The notes under the pieces: model-generated
The model's database searches: none
Told to the model about the DNA's origin: nothing
What the model saw: the letters and a program-made list of their open reading frames with translations, nothing else
In this document: positions 48,100-56,150 of the stretch, one piece after another
How positions within the stretch are numbered: position 1 is the stretch's first letter
Layout: every line of letters starts with the position of its first letter
Position numbers and translations under genes: made by a program
NCBI RefSeq assembly: GCF_013140855.1
Contig: NZ_JABBPG010000002.1
Coordinates: 124,001-188,000, forward strand
DNA: 64,000 nucleotides
Direction: 5' to 3'
Source: Pseudoalteromonas caenipelagi
Lineage (GTDB): Bacteria; Pseudomonadota; Gammaproteobacteria; Enterobacterales; Alteromonadaceae

Positions 48100-50271
48100 T
48101 TGAGTGTGTCTGTGCAAAAACAACTACCGCAAAAATACTACCTTGATCATTTTAATGAGTTTATTGCTTTTACAAGCAAGCATAATATGCATTTGCTAGA
48201 TGATGAGCATAAAGCTCTGTTGGAACAAATAGATAGGCTAACAGAAGACGAACAGTGTTTAGTTATAAGGCTGCTTAATCGTAAATCGAGTTTTGTTGCT
48301 TATTCGTCGATCCAATATGAAGAAATCAATAATATCGAGCATTCACTAGCGATATTGTTTTCGCACAGTTTGGTGGAGCGTATTGAACCTGAACAATTTA
48401 CGCAGTGGTTAGGTATCATTACCAAACCTGAACTTATGTTGCTTTGTGAGTTAAGTGAGGTAGATAAAAAGCCCTCCCGTAGTGCAAAAAAGTCTCTGTG
48501 GCTGGATTTTGCTCGTGAGCACTTGTCATATGTTGATGTTGCGCATCACGATGTATTAAATCGCTATTTATATGTGCGTATTGCAGCGCAATTCGAGTAT
48601 TTTTTATTTTTGTTTTTTAATCGTTTAGAGTCCAATTTAAGCCACTTTTCGATGCGTGATTTAGGGGTTATGAAAACTCACGACACAGTCAATGGCGCGA
48701 GCTATTTTGAGCATAAACAACATGCTCTTTATGCCTATCACTATGCTAAGCAGGCACAGCAACTAGAAAACATTAATACTCCACAAAGCATTGAAATGGC
48801 AAAAACGCTGTTGTCGCAGAGCCAAGGTGTTGAGCTTGGTGAGCACGCATTGCTGAGAAAAGAAAAGGTAATGTACAAACTTGCCTGTATGTTGGAAAAA
48901 CCACATCCCGAATTGGCGTTATCATTGCTTGAATGTTGCCAAAGTGCAAAAGCACAAGAAAAGCGTGCGCGTTTATTATATTTAGAAGGTGAAACGACGT
49001 GCTGCAAATCGTTACTTGAAACGATTTTAACTACCCCAAATGACGAGCACTTATTGCTGTTTGCTAAGGACTTTTTACTGCGCAAGTTCGGCCAAAAGCG
49101 CACTTCTATTTTGACTGATTTACTGCGTGAAAATGAGCAGTTCATTGCGATAGATGAGGCCTATAAAGGTAATACAGAGCAAGGGGTCATTGCCCACTAT
49201 GCTAACAAAGGCCAACAAGCATGGCATACCGAAAACCAGTTATGGCTGGCATTATTTTCGCTGGTTTTTTGGCAAGAAATTTACGAGAACAAGCTGAGCA
49301 TGCCTAGCAATCAGTTTGAGCGTTATCCCCAATTACTCAAGTTAAATCGGTTTTATGAGGTGCTTGGGAGCGCAATCGAACATAAACTGACTTATATTTG
49401 CCAGCTATCAGACTTTTCAAAATGGTTGCTAAAGCAAGCATCTTTATCTTTTGGCAAACCTGGTTTGATATTCAATTGGAGCGATGCGCTTTTGGAGCAA
49501 TTGCTGATACTTGTTAAGCACTCAAGTATGACTGCAATTACTGAACTGTTGCGAGCAATGAGCAAAGACTTTCATAATCTCAAAGATGGTTATCCCGATT
49601 TGATGGTGCTTGAGGGTAGCAGCTTAAGATTTGAAGAAGTTAAAGCCCCTGGTGACGCTTTACGGCGAAATCAATTAGTATCGATTAATCGACTAACGCT
49701 GTGTGGGTTTGCTGTTACGGTACAAAGGACCCTATGGCAATGTGACCCAAACCAAGTATATGTCGTGGTTGATTTGGAAACAACGGGAGGTAAAAAAGAG
49801 AGTGACCGAATAACGGAAGTTGGCCTTGTTAAAGTGCAGCAAGGTAAAATTGTGTCTAAGTGGCAAAGTTTAGTGAATCCACAGCGGCACATTCCAAAAT
49901 ACATCACGCAACTTACTGGTATCGACAACGCAATGGTCGCAACGGCGCCAAGTTTTAGTGAGATAGCGCCCACTGTGAGTAAGTTTTGTGAGAATGCTAT
50001 ATTTGTGGCACATAACGCGAACTTCGATATGGGGTTTTTAAAACATGAATTTCAACGTTTAAATATTGCATTTAGTAAACCTAAATTATGTACTGTTCAA
50101 CTGGCTCGTAAATACTTACCTGGTTACCCATCCTACTCATTAGGGAATTTATGTGCCGCTTTGAATATAGATTTACACCAGCACCACAGAGCATTAGATG
50201 ATGCTTTGGCTGCTGCACAAATATTACTTTTGATAAATGATGTAAGGTTATCTGAGCAAACCGTTACTTAG
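48100..50271 (+). CDS. FAN1-like VRR-NUC nuclease fused to a DnaQ-type 3'-5' exonuclease
   Basis: The product has up to 723 residues. The first 540 are FAN1-like, closing with the VRR-NUC core YPDLMVLEGSSLRFEEVKAPGDALRRNQ (the PD...EVK nuclease motif). From about 550 follows a DEDDh exonuclease: VVVDLETTG, IFVAHNANFDMGFL and HHRALDDALAA. FAN1 proteins cut near interstrand crosslinks, and an epsilon-type exonuclease could trim the products. The start is uncertain: TTG 48100 or GTG 48106/48112, none with a good ribosome-binding site. Confidence 0.88.
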   Translation: MSVSVQKQLPQKYYLDHFNEFIAFTSKHNMHLLDDEHKALLEQIDRLTEDEQCLVIRLLNRKSSFVAYSSIQYEEINNIEHSLAILFSHSLVERIEPEQFTQWLGIITKPELMLLCELSEVDKKPSRSAKKSLWLDFAREHLSYVDVAHHDVLNRYLYVRIAAQFEYFLFLFFNRLESNLSHFSMRDLGVMKTHDTVNGASYFEHKQHALYAYHYAKQAQQLENINTPQSIEMAKTLLSQSQGVELGEHALLRKEKVMYKLACMLEKPHPELALSLLECCQSAKAQEKRARLLYLEGETTCCKSLLETILTTPNDEHLLLFAKDFLLRKFGQKRTSILTDLLRENEQFIAIDEAYKGNTEQGVIAHYANKGQQAWHTENQLWLALFSLVFWQEIYENKLSMPSNQFERYPQLLKLNRFYEVLGSAIEHKLTYICQLSDFSKWLLKQASLSFGKPGLIFNWSDALLEQLLILVKHSSMTAITELLRAMSKDFHNLKDGYPDLMVLEGSSLRFEEVKAPGDALRRNQLVSINRLTLCGFAVTVQRTLWQCDPNQVYVVVDLETTGGKKESDRITEVGLVKVQQGKIVSKWQSLVNPQRHIPKYITQLTGIDNAMVATAPSFSEIAPTVSKFCENAIFVAHNANFDMGFLKHEFQRLNIAFSKPKLCTVQLARKYLPGYPSYSLGNLCAALNIDLHQHHRALDDALAAAQILLLINDVRLSEQTVT

Positions 50272-50354
50272 TGAGTAACTCGCTAAGCGTTTTGTATATT
50301 CAATATTTTGCAACTAGAGTTAAGGGTATTGATAAGCCATGTGGTGAGGTTGTA

Positions 50355-51362
50355 TTGCGCTTACTATTATTCATTGTGGCAGTGTTGGCTACCTTTACGG
50401 TTGCTGCTCGCACTGTAAACCCTGTAGGCATAATGAACGAGGCGGAAGATTACTTAACCGTTAATCCTGCTAACTCAATCGTATTGCTTGAGCAAATAGA
50501 AGCACCAGAGGAACTCCCAGATAACTTATTTCTACGGTGGCATTTGATTATGATGCGAGCTTCAGTGCCTACAAATCAACTGACCAGATTGATGGACTCT
50601 CTGGAAAAAGCTTTTACTAAACAAAGCACGCCTTACTTTAAAAATAATATTACTTCAATAACCAGTGCGCTCGGTATTTGGTTACGCAGGGAGCGATATT
50701 ATCAAGATGCGCAAACGAGCTTAGATTGCTCGTTTAAATACGCACAAAATGATCGACAGCGCTTGACCTTAACCAATAGCATGGCGTTGGTAGCGCGCGA
50801 GCAAGGCGCTTACAAAAAAGCGCGTAACCTGTATGCGCGCTCTAAGTTGTTAGCTGAGCAGATGCAACAAACTCCGGTGCTTGCGATGATAGAAAATAAC
50901 CTTGGCGTCATAGCGTTAGATCAAGGCAATATTAACGAAGCAGAGCAACTGTTTCGTAAAGCATTAAGCGATTACCAAGAAATTGATAAACGTTCGGGGA
51001 AAATTTCGGCAGGTATTAATCTATTGTTTGTATTTGTAATTAAAGAGCAAGTGGTAAACTATCAGCGTTTGATCGGACCTACTTCTAAATTAACCGCTAT
51101 ATTTCCAAATCAATCAAAGCAGGCATTGTTGTTATGGCTAAACGCGCGCTTTGAGCAACTGCAAGGGAATGAGCCTGATGATAAACTTAAGCTAGCACTT
51201 AAAGTCGCGTATGAAGAGTTACAAAGTGACAAAGCAAAAGCGCAAGTGCACAAGTACTTGGCAGAAAAGCTGAATGTTGATGTGAGCCTACCACTACTAC
51301 CAGCAAGACAACGCTTTGAGGCGAGTTGGTTTAGTGTGGTTGAAGCGTGTAATTGGGACTAG
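50355..51362 (+). CDS. Exported TPR-repeat protein
   Basis: The product has about 335 residues from a TTG at 50355 preceded by GTGAGGT, which puts a signal peptide (LRLLLFIVAVLATFTVAA) at the N-terminus; a GTG at 50271 overlapping the nuclease stop is the alternative. TPR-like helix pairs cover about 90-220 (ARNLYARSKLLAEQMQQTP, NNLGVIALDQGNINEAEQLFRKAL). Function unknown. Confidence 0.75.
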   Translation: MRLLLFIVAVLATFTVAARTVNPVGIMNEAEDYLTVNPANSIVLLEQIEAPEELPDNLFLRWHLIMMRASVPTNQLTRLMDSLEKAFTKQSTPYFKNNITSITSALGIWLRRERYYQDAQTSLDCSFKYAQNDRQRLTLTNSMALVAREQGAYKKARNLYARSKLLAEQMQQTPVLAMIENNLGVIALDQGNINEAEQLFRKALSDYQEIDKRSGKISAGINLLFVFVIKEQVVNYQRLIGPTSKLTAIFPNQSKQALLLWLNARFEQLQGNEPDDKLKLALKVAYEELQSDKAKAQVHKYLAEKLNVDVSLPLLPARQRFEASWFSVVEACNWD

Positions 51363-51423
51363 CGCTAATATATTCATACTAATTAAGGTAAAATAACGGC
51401 AAATTATTATTGGTTGATCCATT

Positions 51424-51822
51424 TTGTCGGCTTTCTCTGTGAATGTGCTATTTAAAGCACTTAGCTACTCGCTATCTCGATGTAACTGGCTATTAATTGT
51501 CTTAGTTGTGTTATCTTTGGCAAGTGATAGTCACTTTTTTGCGCTTTTAACGACTGCGACGCTCACTTACTTAGCGATTATCAATGTGTTGTTTATATGG
51601 GTGTTTTGGCTAGATAAGCGCCGAGCACAACACGCAGCACAAAGGATAAGTGAAGGCCAGCTATTATGTTTATCTGGACTCGCTGCAAACATTAGCATGT
51701 TTGCAGCGCAAAAGCTGCTACATCATAAAACACAAAAACAGGCATTCAACGCTAAATTATGTGTGTTTACGCTATTACAAAGCATTGTGCTGCTGAGCTT
51801 GTGTTACTGGTTATTCATTTAA
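51424..51822 (+). CDS. DUF1294 family membrane protein
   Basis: The product has 132 residues with about four membrane segments and the family pattern WLDKRRAQHAAQRISEGQLLCLSGLAAN followed by LLHHKTQKQAF. It starts at a TTG (51424) and converges with the symporter gene, overlapping its stop by 12 nt. Function unknown in general. Confidence 0.82.
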   Translation: MSAFSVNVLFKALSYSLSRCNWLLIVLVVLSLASDSHFFALLTTATLTYLAIINVLFIWVFWLDKRRAQHAAQRISEGQLLCLSGLAANISMFAAQKLLHHKTQKQAFNAKLCVFTLLQSIVLLSLCYWLFI

Positions 51823-53976
51823 TAACTCGGGCGCATATTCATCAATGATAGACCACCGCTTAGTGGTTTTTTTACTTCCTTGACCTAAGATCCAGTAGCG
51901 ATAGTTAGCGTTAACCTGACCATTAGCGTGTTGGATATCTAACCATGCATTTAAGTAGTTAAGCAGGTCGTAGTTACGTTTGGCAACAGCAAAGCCTGTC
52001 GGATATTTACTCACTCCGCCTTGGGGCACAATTACCCCAAACTCGGGATAAAACATGCTCCAAGCAAAGCCTGCTTCTGCACTGATCACCAAGGCATCAT
52101 ATTTTTCAGGCTGATTAAAGTAAGTTTTAAGGTTAGCCAGTTGCTTAAACTTGATATTGGGCATATCTTTGCTGACATTGGCAAGTAAAGGGCCATACTC
52201 AACATGTGCAAACGTTAGGTTTTGCTTTTCAATTTGGCTGAGGGTGGCAAACCTATCTAATTGATGATCTTTAGCTAGCAAGGCCAATTGCAGTTGCAGT
52301 ACTTGGTCGCTAAAGCGCACTTTAGTTAAGTCTGCTACGTTTATCTCAAGCCCAGACATGGCAATATCAAAATAGCCCTTATTGAGATACTCGCTGAGTT
52401 GATGCTTTTTAAACGGAATAAATTCAACTTGTACATTAAGATCAGACGCTAAACGGTGAGCTAGACTGATATCAAACCCCACCAATTCGTTCTTTTGATT
52501 AAAATAACTAAAAGGCACATTGTCGATAAGGTAGCCAATGCGTAATAGGTTGCGTCTCTTAATCACATCGATGTTAGTTAAGGACAATTCGCCACTTTGA
52601 TAGGCTTTAGGCACATAACTTAGTACATGCCCCGGCACTTTATCTGCAACCACCATATTGGCAATGACTTCATCTGCCGCTTGAGTATTTTTAGCTAAAT
52701 GACTATTGAGTGTAAAGCTGGCTAGCATAAAAGCAGGTAATAAAGCGCTAAACAAAGTTAGATAATACACAGAGCGCAACCGTTTTAGATGTAGCTGTTT
52801 ACGGCAGTAAAATATGCTCAGTAATACAAAAGCAAAGATGTAAACCACCGTTGTAGGCGAGACCACTTTTGCCGTTAACACTGACATGGATAAGTACAGC
52901 TGATAGCTATCGGCGGGAATTTTAAGGCTATCCAACATAAATGGAATGGCCAAATGCACGTTAGCAAAGTAGCTCAACATAGCTGACAGCGTTACATTGG
53001 GGATATCTGCAAGCCCTACAGGGTTGCCCGTGAGCCATCCCGCAAACATCACAAATATCAACGTGGTTAATTTACCTAAACTCGGAAAAGTATAGGCAAT
53101 GGGCACCAATACTTCAGCAATATGGTCGGCCTGTTCATCAGCTTTTTTGATACTGCGTAAGTGCTCTTTTATGCCTTCGGTTATAACAGGCAACACGATA
53201 AAGACATTACCGGTACTGAATGCCGTGATCCAAGCATTGCGCATTACCATGATCAATGCGCGATACTTAATTGGAGTAAGCGCAGCCACTAACATTGGTA
53301 GTAAAACCAGCATCAAGTAAAGACCTAGGCACAATACCAAAACCCAATACACCTGCAGATTATTTAGTTCCTCAACGCTTAGCGTGCCTGCGGTGCTTGC
53401 TGTCATGGCAAATATACCAATAGGAAAAATACCAATGACTTTTTTTGAGATAACCGTCAGGCCTTGTCCAATCACGTCAAGAAACTCTAACACCGCATTT
53501 TTACGCTTGTTGGCAATCAGGGCCATACCTAAAGCGATACAAAATATCACGATAGCGGGCACATTGCCTTCGGCTAAGGATGCGAACGGGTTGGCAGGGA
53601 TATACTGCTTAGCAAAGTCTATCTCGCTATTAGAGGTCACCAAAGTTGGTGAGAAAAACGTTCCGGCATCATGATGTGGCAAAGTAAAGGTAAAGCACCA
53701 AATAGCAAATAAACCCACGGCCCACAAACACACCATCACCGTTGCCGCTTTGAGTAAAATACTGCGTACTTGCTCTGGATTAAACTTACCTAACCCCACA
53801 ATAAGGCTGACAACAATATAAGGGAAAATGGTAATTTGCATGAGTTTGACAAAACCAGCCCCAATTGGCTGTAAAAATGCCACTCGTTCACCAAAAATAA
53901 GGCCTGTTGCAATACCTAAAATTAAGGCCCATAACATCCAGTTGCGATTTTTTATAAACTCTAACAGCGCTTTCAT
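51811..53976 (-). CDS. Dicarboxylate/amino acid:cation symporter fused to a solute-binding domain
   Basis: The product has 721 residues. The first 420 form an SDF/GltP-type carrier (FVKLMQITIFPYIVVSLIVGLG, ITAFSTGNVFIVLPV, and VSPTTVVYIFAFV in the transport core). From about 465 follows a family 3 extracellular solute-binding domain (LLRIGYLIDNVPFSYFNQKNELVGFDISLAHRLASDL). The binding part would face the periplasm and hand the substrate to the carrier, or sense it. The substrate is probably an amino acid or dicarboxylate. Confidence 0.88.
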   Translation of the reverse strand: MKALLEFIKNRNWMLWALILGIATGLIFGERVAFLQPIGAGFVKLMQITIFPYIVVSLIVGLGKFNPEQVRSILLKAATVMVCLWAVGLFAIWCFTFTLPHHDAGTFFSPTLVTSNSEIDFAKQYIPANPFASLAEGNVPAIVIFCIALGMALIANKRKNAVLEFLDVIGQGLTVISKKVIGIFPIGIFAMTASTAGTLSVEELNNLQVYWVLVLCLGLYLMLVLLPMLVAALTPIKYRALIMVMRNAWITAFSTGNVFIVLPVITEGIKEHLRSIKKADEQADHIAEVLVPIAYTFPSLGKLTTLIFVMFAGWLTGNPVGLADIPNVTLSAMLSYFANVHLAIPFMLDSLKIPADSYQLYLSMSVLTAKVVSPTTVVYIFAFVLLSIFYCRKQLHLKRLRSVYYLTLFSALLPAFMLASFTLNSHLAKNTQAADEVIANMVVADKVPGHVLSYVPKAYQSGELSLTNIDVIKRRNLLRIGYLIDNVPFSYFNQKNELVGFDISLAHRLASDLNVQVEFIPFKKHQLSEYLNKGYFDIAMSGLEINVADLTKVRFSDQVLQLQLALLAKDHQLDRFATLSQIEKQNLTFAHVEYGPLLANVSKDMPNIKFKQLANLKTYFNQPEKYDALVISAEAGFAWSMFYPEFGVIVPQGGVSKYPTGFAVAKRNYDLLNYLNAWLDIQHANGQVNANYRYWILGQGSKKTTKRWSIIDEYAPELLNE

Positions 53977-54177
53977 AATTGATAGTAACGTAACTTATTG
54001 TGCTTATAAGCATAATAGAAAATGAAAAGAGCGGGGATTTTACGTGTTAAAGCTGACTAGAAGGTGAATCTACGACAAAAGCGTAGTCAATTTAGTTGAA
54101 TGTCTATAACCAGAGAAGTTTTCTGTAATCACCTATAGTTAAAGTAAAGGCGTAAAGTTATTAGCAGGAGCAAGCTG

Positions 54178-54588
54178 ATGAAAGAGTTACTAATGAGTTT
54201 ATGTGTGTTTATAACCAGTATGGGGATGGTGAGTGCGCACGGACAAGAACAGCAACAGGGGGCTTCGCAAGTACGTGAACAAGCAAAGGAAAGAGGGCTA
54301 GCACAACGTGAGGCCGCAGCACAAAAGCGGGAAGTTGCACAAGAAAAGCGGGAGCAGAAACACGCGTTGACAGATAAAAAAAGAGAAGCGGCTCGAGAGC
54401 AATTAGATCAGGACGATAAATTGAACAAAGCTGAACACAAAGCAAGACAAGCGGCACACCAAGCTCAAAAAGACGCCAAAAAAAGTAAATATGATATGAA
54501 AAAGAAAAAGCGAGAAGCGCGTCGTAAAGCCAAAGAAGCCAAACGCAAAGCTAAAAAAAACAAAAATGAGAATAATGGGATTGATTGA
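54178..54588 (+). CDS. Exported lysine- and glutamate-rich low-complexity protein
   Basis: The product has 136 residues: a signal peptide (LLMSLCVFITSMGMVSA) and then a highly charged helical body of Ala, Lys, Glu, Gln and Arg, ending with KKKKREARRKAKEAKRKAKK. An AGGAG site precedes the ATG. It may be a long single helix or bind nucleic acid or the cell envelope; family unknown. Confidence 0.72.
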   Translation: MKELLMSLCVFITSMGMVSAHGQEQQQGASQVREQAKERGLAQREAAAQKREVAQEKREQKHALTDKKREAAREQLDQDDKLNKAEHKARQAAHQAQKDAKKSKYDMKKKKREARRKAKEAKRKAKKNKNENNGID

Positions 54589-54731
54589 CACTATGGTCGT
54601 GAAAATAGGGCTTGGTTGTTGAATTGCTGATGCCTTTACTTGCGGGGGGGGAGTGTGAAAAACGCACCTGGACCCTGTAACAGATTCTGTGTAACCGTCA
54701 TTTAGTTAATATGCTTTTCGAACTCGATCAT

Positions 54732-54926
54732 TCAACGACTCTTCTTCTCATAAAATAGTCGTTGGCCTTTGCTACGGATTTTTGCCTTTCGTTCAGCCAT
54801 TGTTGTTTTGGCTGTTTCATGTTCGATGAACGAAGATTTTCGTGAGTCTAAGTTTTCAAATGCTCGATTTACTTGTTTAGTTAAGCAAGTGTCATGCAAT
54901 AATTCTTTTCGTTGTTGCTCAGCCAT
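54732..54926 (-). CDS. Small protein resembling a type II antitoxin, no toxin partner
   Basis: The product has 64 residues. AFENLDSRKSSFIEHETAKTTMAERKAKIR has the look of the C-terminal half of antitoxins from ParE/RelE modules (…LD…FI.HE…RKAKI). No toxin gene lies downstream and the start has no good ribosome-binding site, so it may be a leftover. The flanking stretches 54589-54731 and 54927-55076 hold no other gene. Confidence 0.4.
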   Translation of the reverse strand: MAEQQRKELLHDTCLTKQVNRAFENLDSRKSSFIEHETAKTTMAERKAKIRSKGQRLFYEKKSR

Positions 54927-54974
54927 TTGCTAAGCTGAACGTCACATTTTGATAGGGGTGAAAATATTTGAAAG

Positions 54975-54994
54975 ATCCTGACCTTCGTCAGGAT
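54975..54994. repeat. REP-like palindrome
   Basis: ATCCTGAC and GTCAGGAT pair around CTTC, followed by GACAG. It is an intergenic palindrome of the same general kind as the one at 4104, and its CTGACCTTCG core recurs near 3961. Confidence 0.5.
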
Positions 54995-55076
54995 GACAGT
55001 GCGGTTTCTAGAGAGCACTGACTCGTGCTAGGTTGACGGCGAGACACAGGAGATATGTTGTTTTTGGCTGTATTCA

Positions 55077-55544
55077 TTACCAGTCTTTGCCAAGCAACAA
55101 TGCGCCACTGCCAGTTTCACCTAATACATCGTCTGGGTTATAAATGGGGCAATTTTTCATAGATAAACAACCACAGCCTATACAGCCTTCCACTTGGTCT
55201 CTGATTTTTTGCATGTAGGCAATTTTTTCATCTAGCTGTTGTTGCCATGCTCTTGAAAGCTTGGCCCAGTCTTCTTTGGTTGGTGTGCGGCTGTCGGGGA
55301 GCGTACTTAGGGTTTGCTTGATTTCTTCAAGGGTGACCCCCATTTTTTGTGCCGCTTTGATAACCGCGATGCGCCTCAGCACGTCTGGTTTATAGCGGCG
55401 TTGGTTACCGCTGTTGCGCCAGCTGCGGATCAGTCCTTTTTGTTCATAAAAATGCAAAGCAGACACTCTTACGTCGCTGCGTTTGGCAACATAACCGGGT
55501 GTCAGGGTGGCATCTTGTAAGCGCTTTGTATTATTTGTTGGCAT
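55077..55544 (-). CDS. soxR: SoxR, redox-sensing MerR-family regulator
   Basis: The product has 155 residues: an N-terminal MerR helix-turn-helix (LTPGYVAKRSDVRVSALHFYEQKGLIRSWRNSGNQRRY), a dimer helix, and the [2Fe-2S] cysteines in CIGCGCLSMKNC. Oxidation of the cluster by redox-active compounds or superoxide turns on its target promoters. soxS is not seen nearby; in many non-enteric bacteria SoxR controls its targets directly. It overlaps the mgtC-like gene by 14 nt. Confidence 0.94.
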   Translation of the reverse strand: MPTNNTKRLQDATLTPGYVAKRSDVRVSALHFYEQKGLIRSWRNSGNQRRYKPDVLRRIAVIKAAQKMGVTLEEIKQTLSTLPDSRTPTKEDWAKLSRAWQQQLDEKIAYMQKIRDQVEGCIGCGCLSMKNCPIYNPDDVLGETGSGALLLGKDW

Positions 55545-56034
55545 CTTTTTTTACTCGTGTTTTCCAGCCTGTATACTTGCCATGAACACCTCGGGTAAGA
55601 TTAGTAAAGCTAGACTCTAGTATGTCTACGCCATACAAAATACCTACCACAATGATGGACAGTTTTACCGCCACTAACGGTCCCACAACGGCAATAGATA
55701 CCCCTATTGCAGCGAGCATCCAAATGGTTGCGGCAGAGGTAACACCCACTACCACGCCTTCTTTTGAAAGCATCACACCCGCGCCTAAAAAGCCAATACC
55801 AGTGACTACTTGCCCAATGATCCGTGATGGATCCGCTACTTCATTGTTAACTTGAATAGACAACATGATAAACGCATACGTGCCTAACACAATGAGTGAT
55901 GACGTACGAATACCGACCGGCTTACCGCGTAGTTGGCGTTCTAACCCGACGATGGTGCCAGTTAAAATTGCGGCGCCAATATCAGGCCAGCGAAGTGGGG
56001 CAATACTAAATAAGGTTACTAAGTCCATGAACAT
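55531..56034 (-). CDS. MgtC/SapB family membrane protein
   Basis: The product has about 167 residues with four membrane segments and the family core GLERQLRGKPVGIRTSSLIVLGTYAFI and IIGQVVTGIGFLGAGVMLSKEG. In other bacteria MgtC limits the F-type ATP synthase and helps growth at low magnesium; short forms like this lack the C-terminal ACT-like domain. The start may be 56034 or an ATG at 56028. soxR follows with an overlap, an unusual pairing. Confidence 0.88.
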   Translation of the reverse strand: MFMDLVTLFSIAPLRWPDIGAAILTGTIVGLERQLRGKPVGIRTSSLIVLGTYAFIMLSIQVNNEVADPSRIIGQVVTGIGFLGAGVMLSKEGVVVGVTSAATIWMLAAIGVSIAVVGPLVAVKLSIIVVGILYGVDILESSFTNLTRGVHGKYTGWKTRVKKDANK

Positions 56035-56099
56035 CAAGTTGTAACAAGTTAAACCATGAGTTTAATCGAATTTTTGTAGCGATGACAGATAACAAAATG

Positions 56100-56128
56100 A
56101 AAAAAGCCCAGTTAGATAAACTGGGCTT
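56100..56128 (-). terminator. Terminator downstream of the TonB-dependent receptor gene
   Basis: AAGCCCAGTT and AACTGGGCTT pair around a five-base loop, and the minus strand continues with a T run. It ends the receptor transcript before mgtC. Confidence 0.85.
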
Positions 56129-56150
56129 GTGATCTTAGGGAGTGTGTTAA

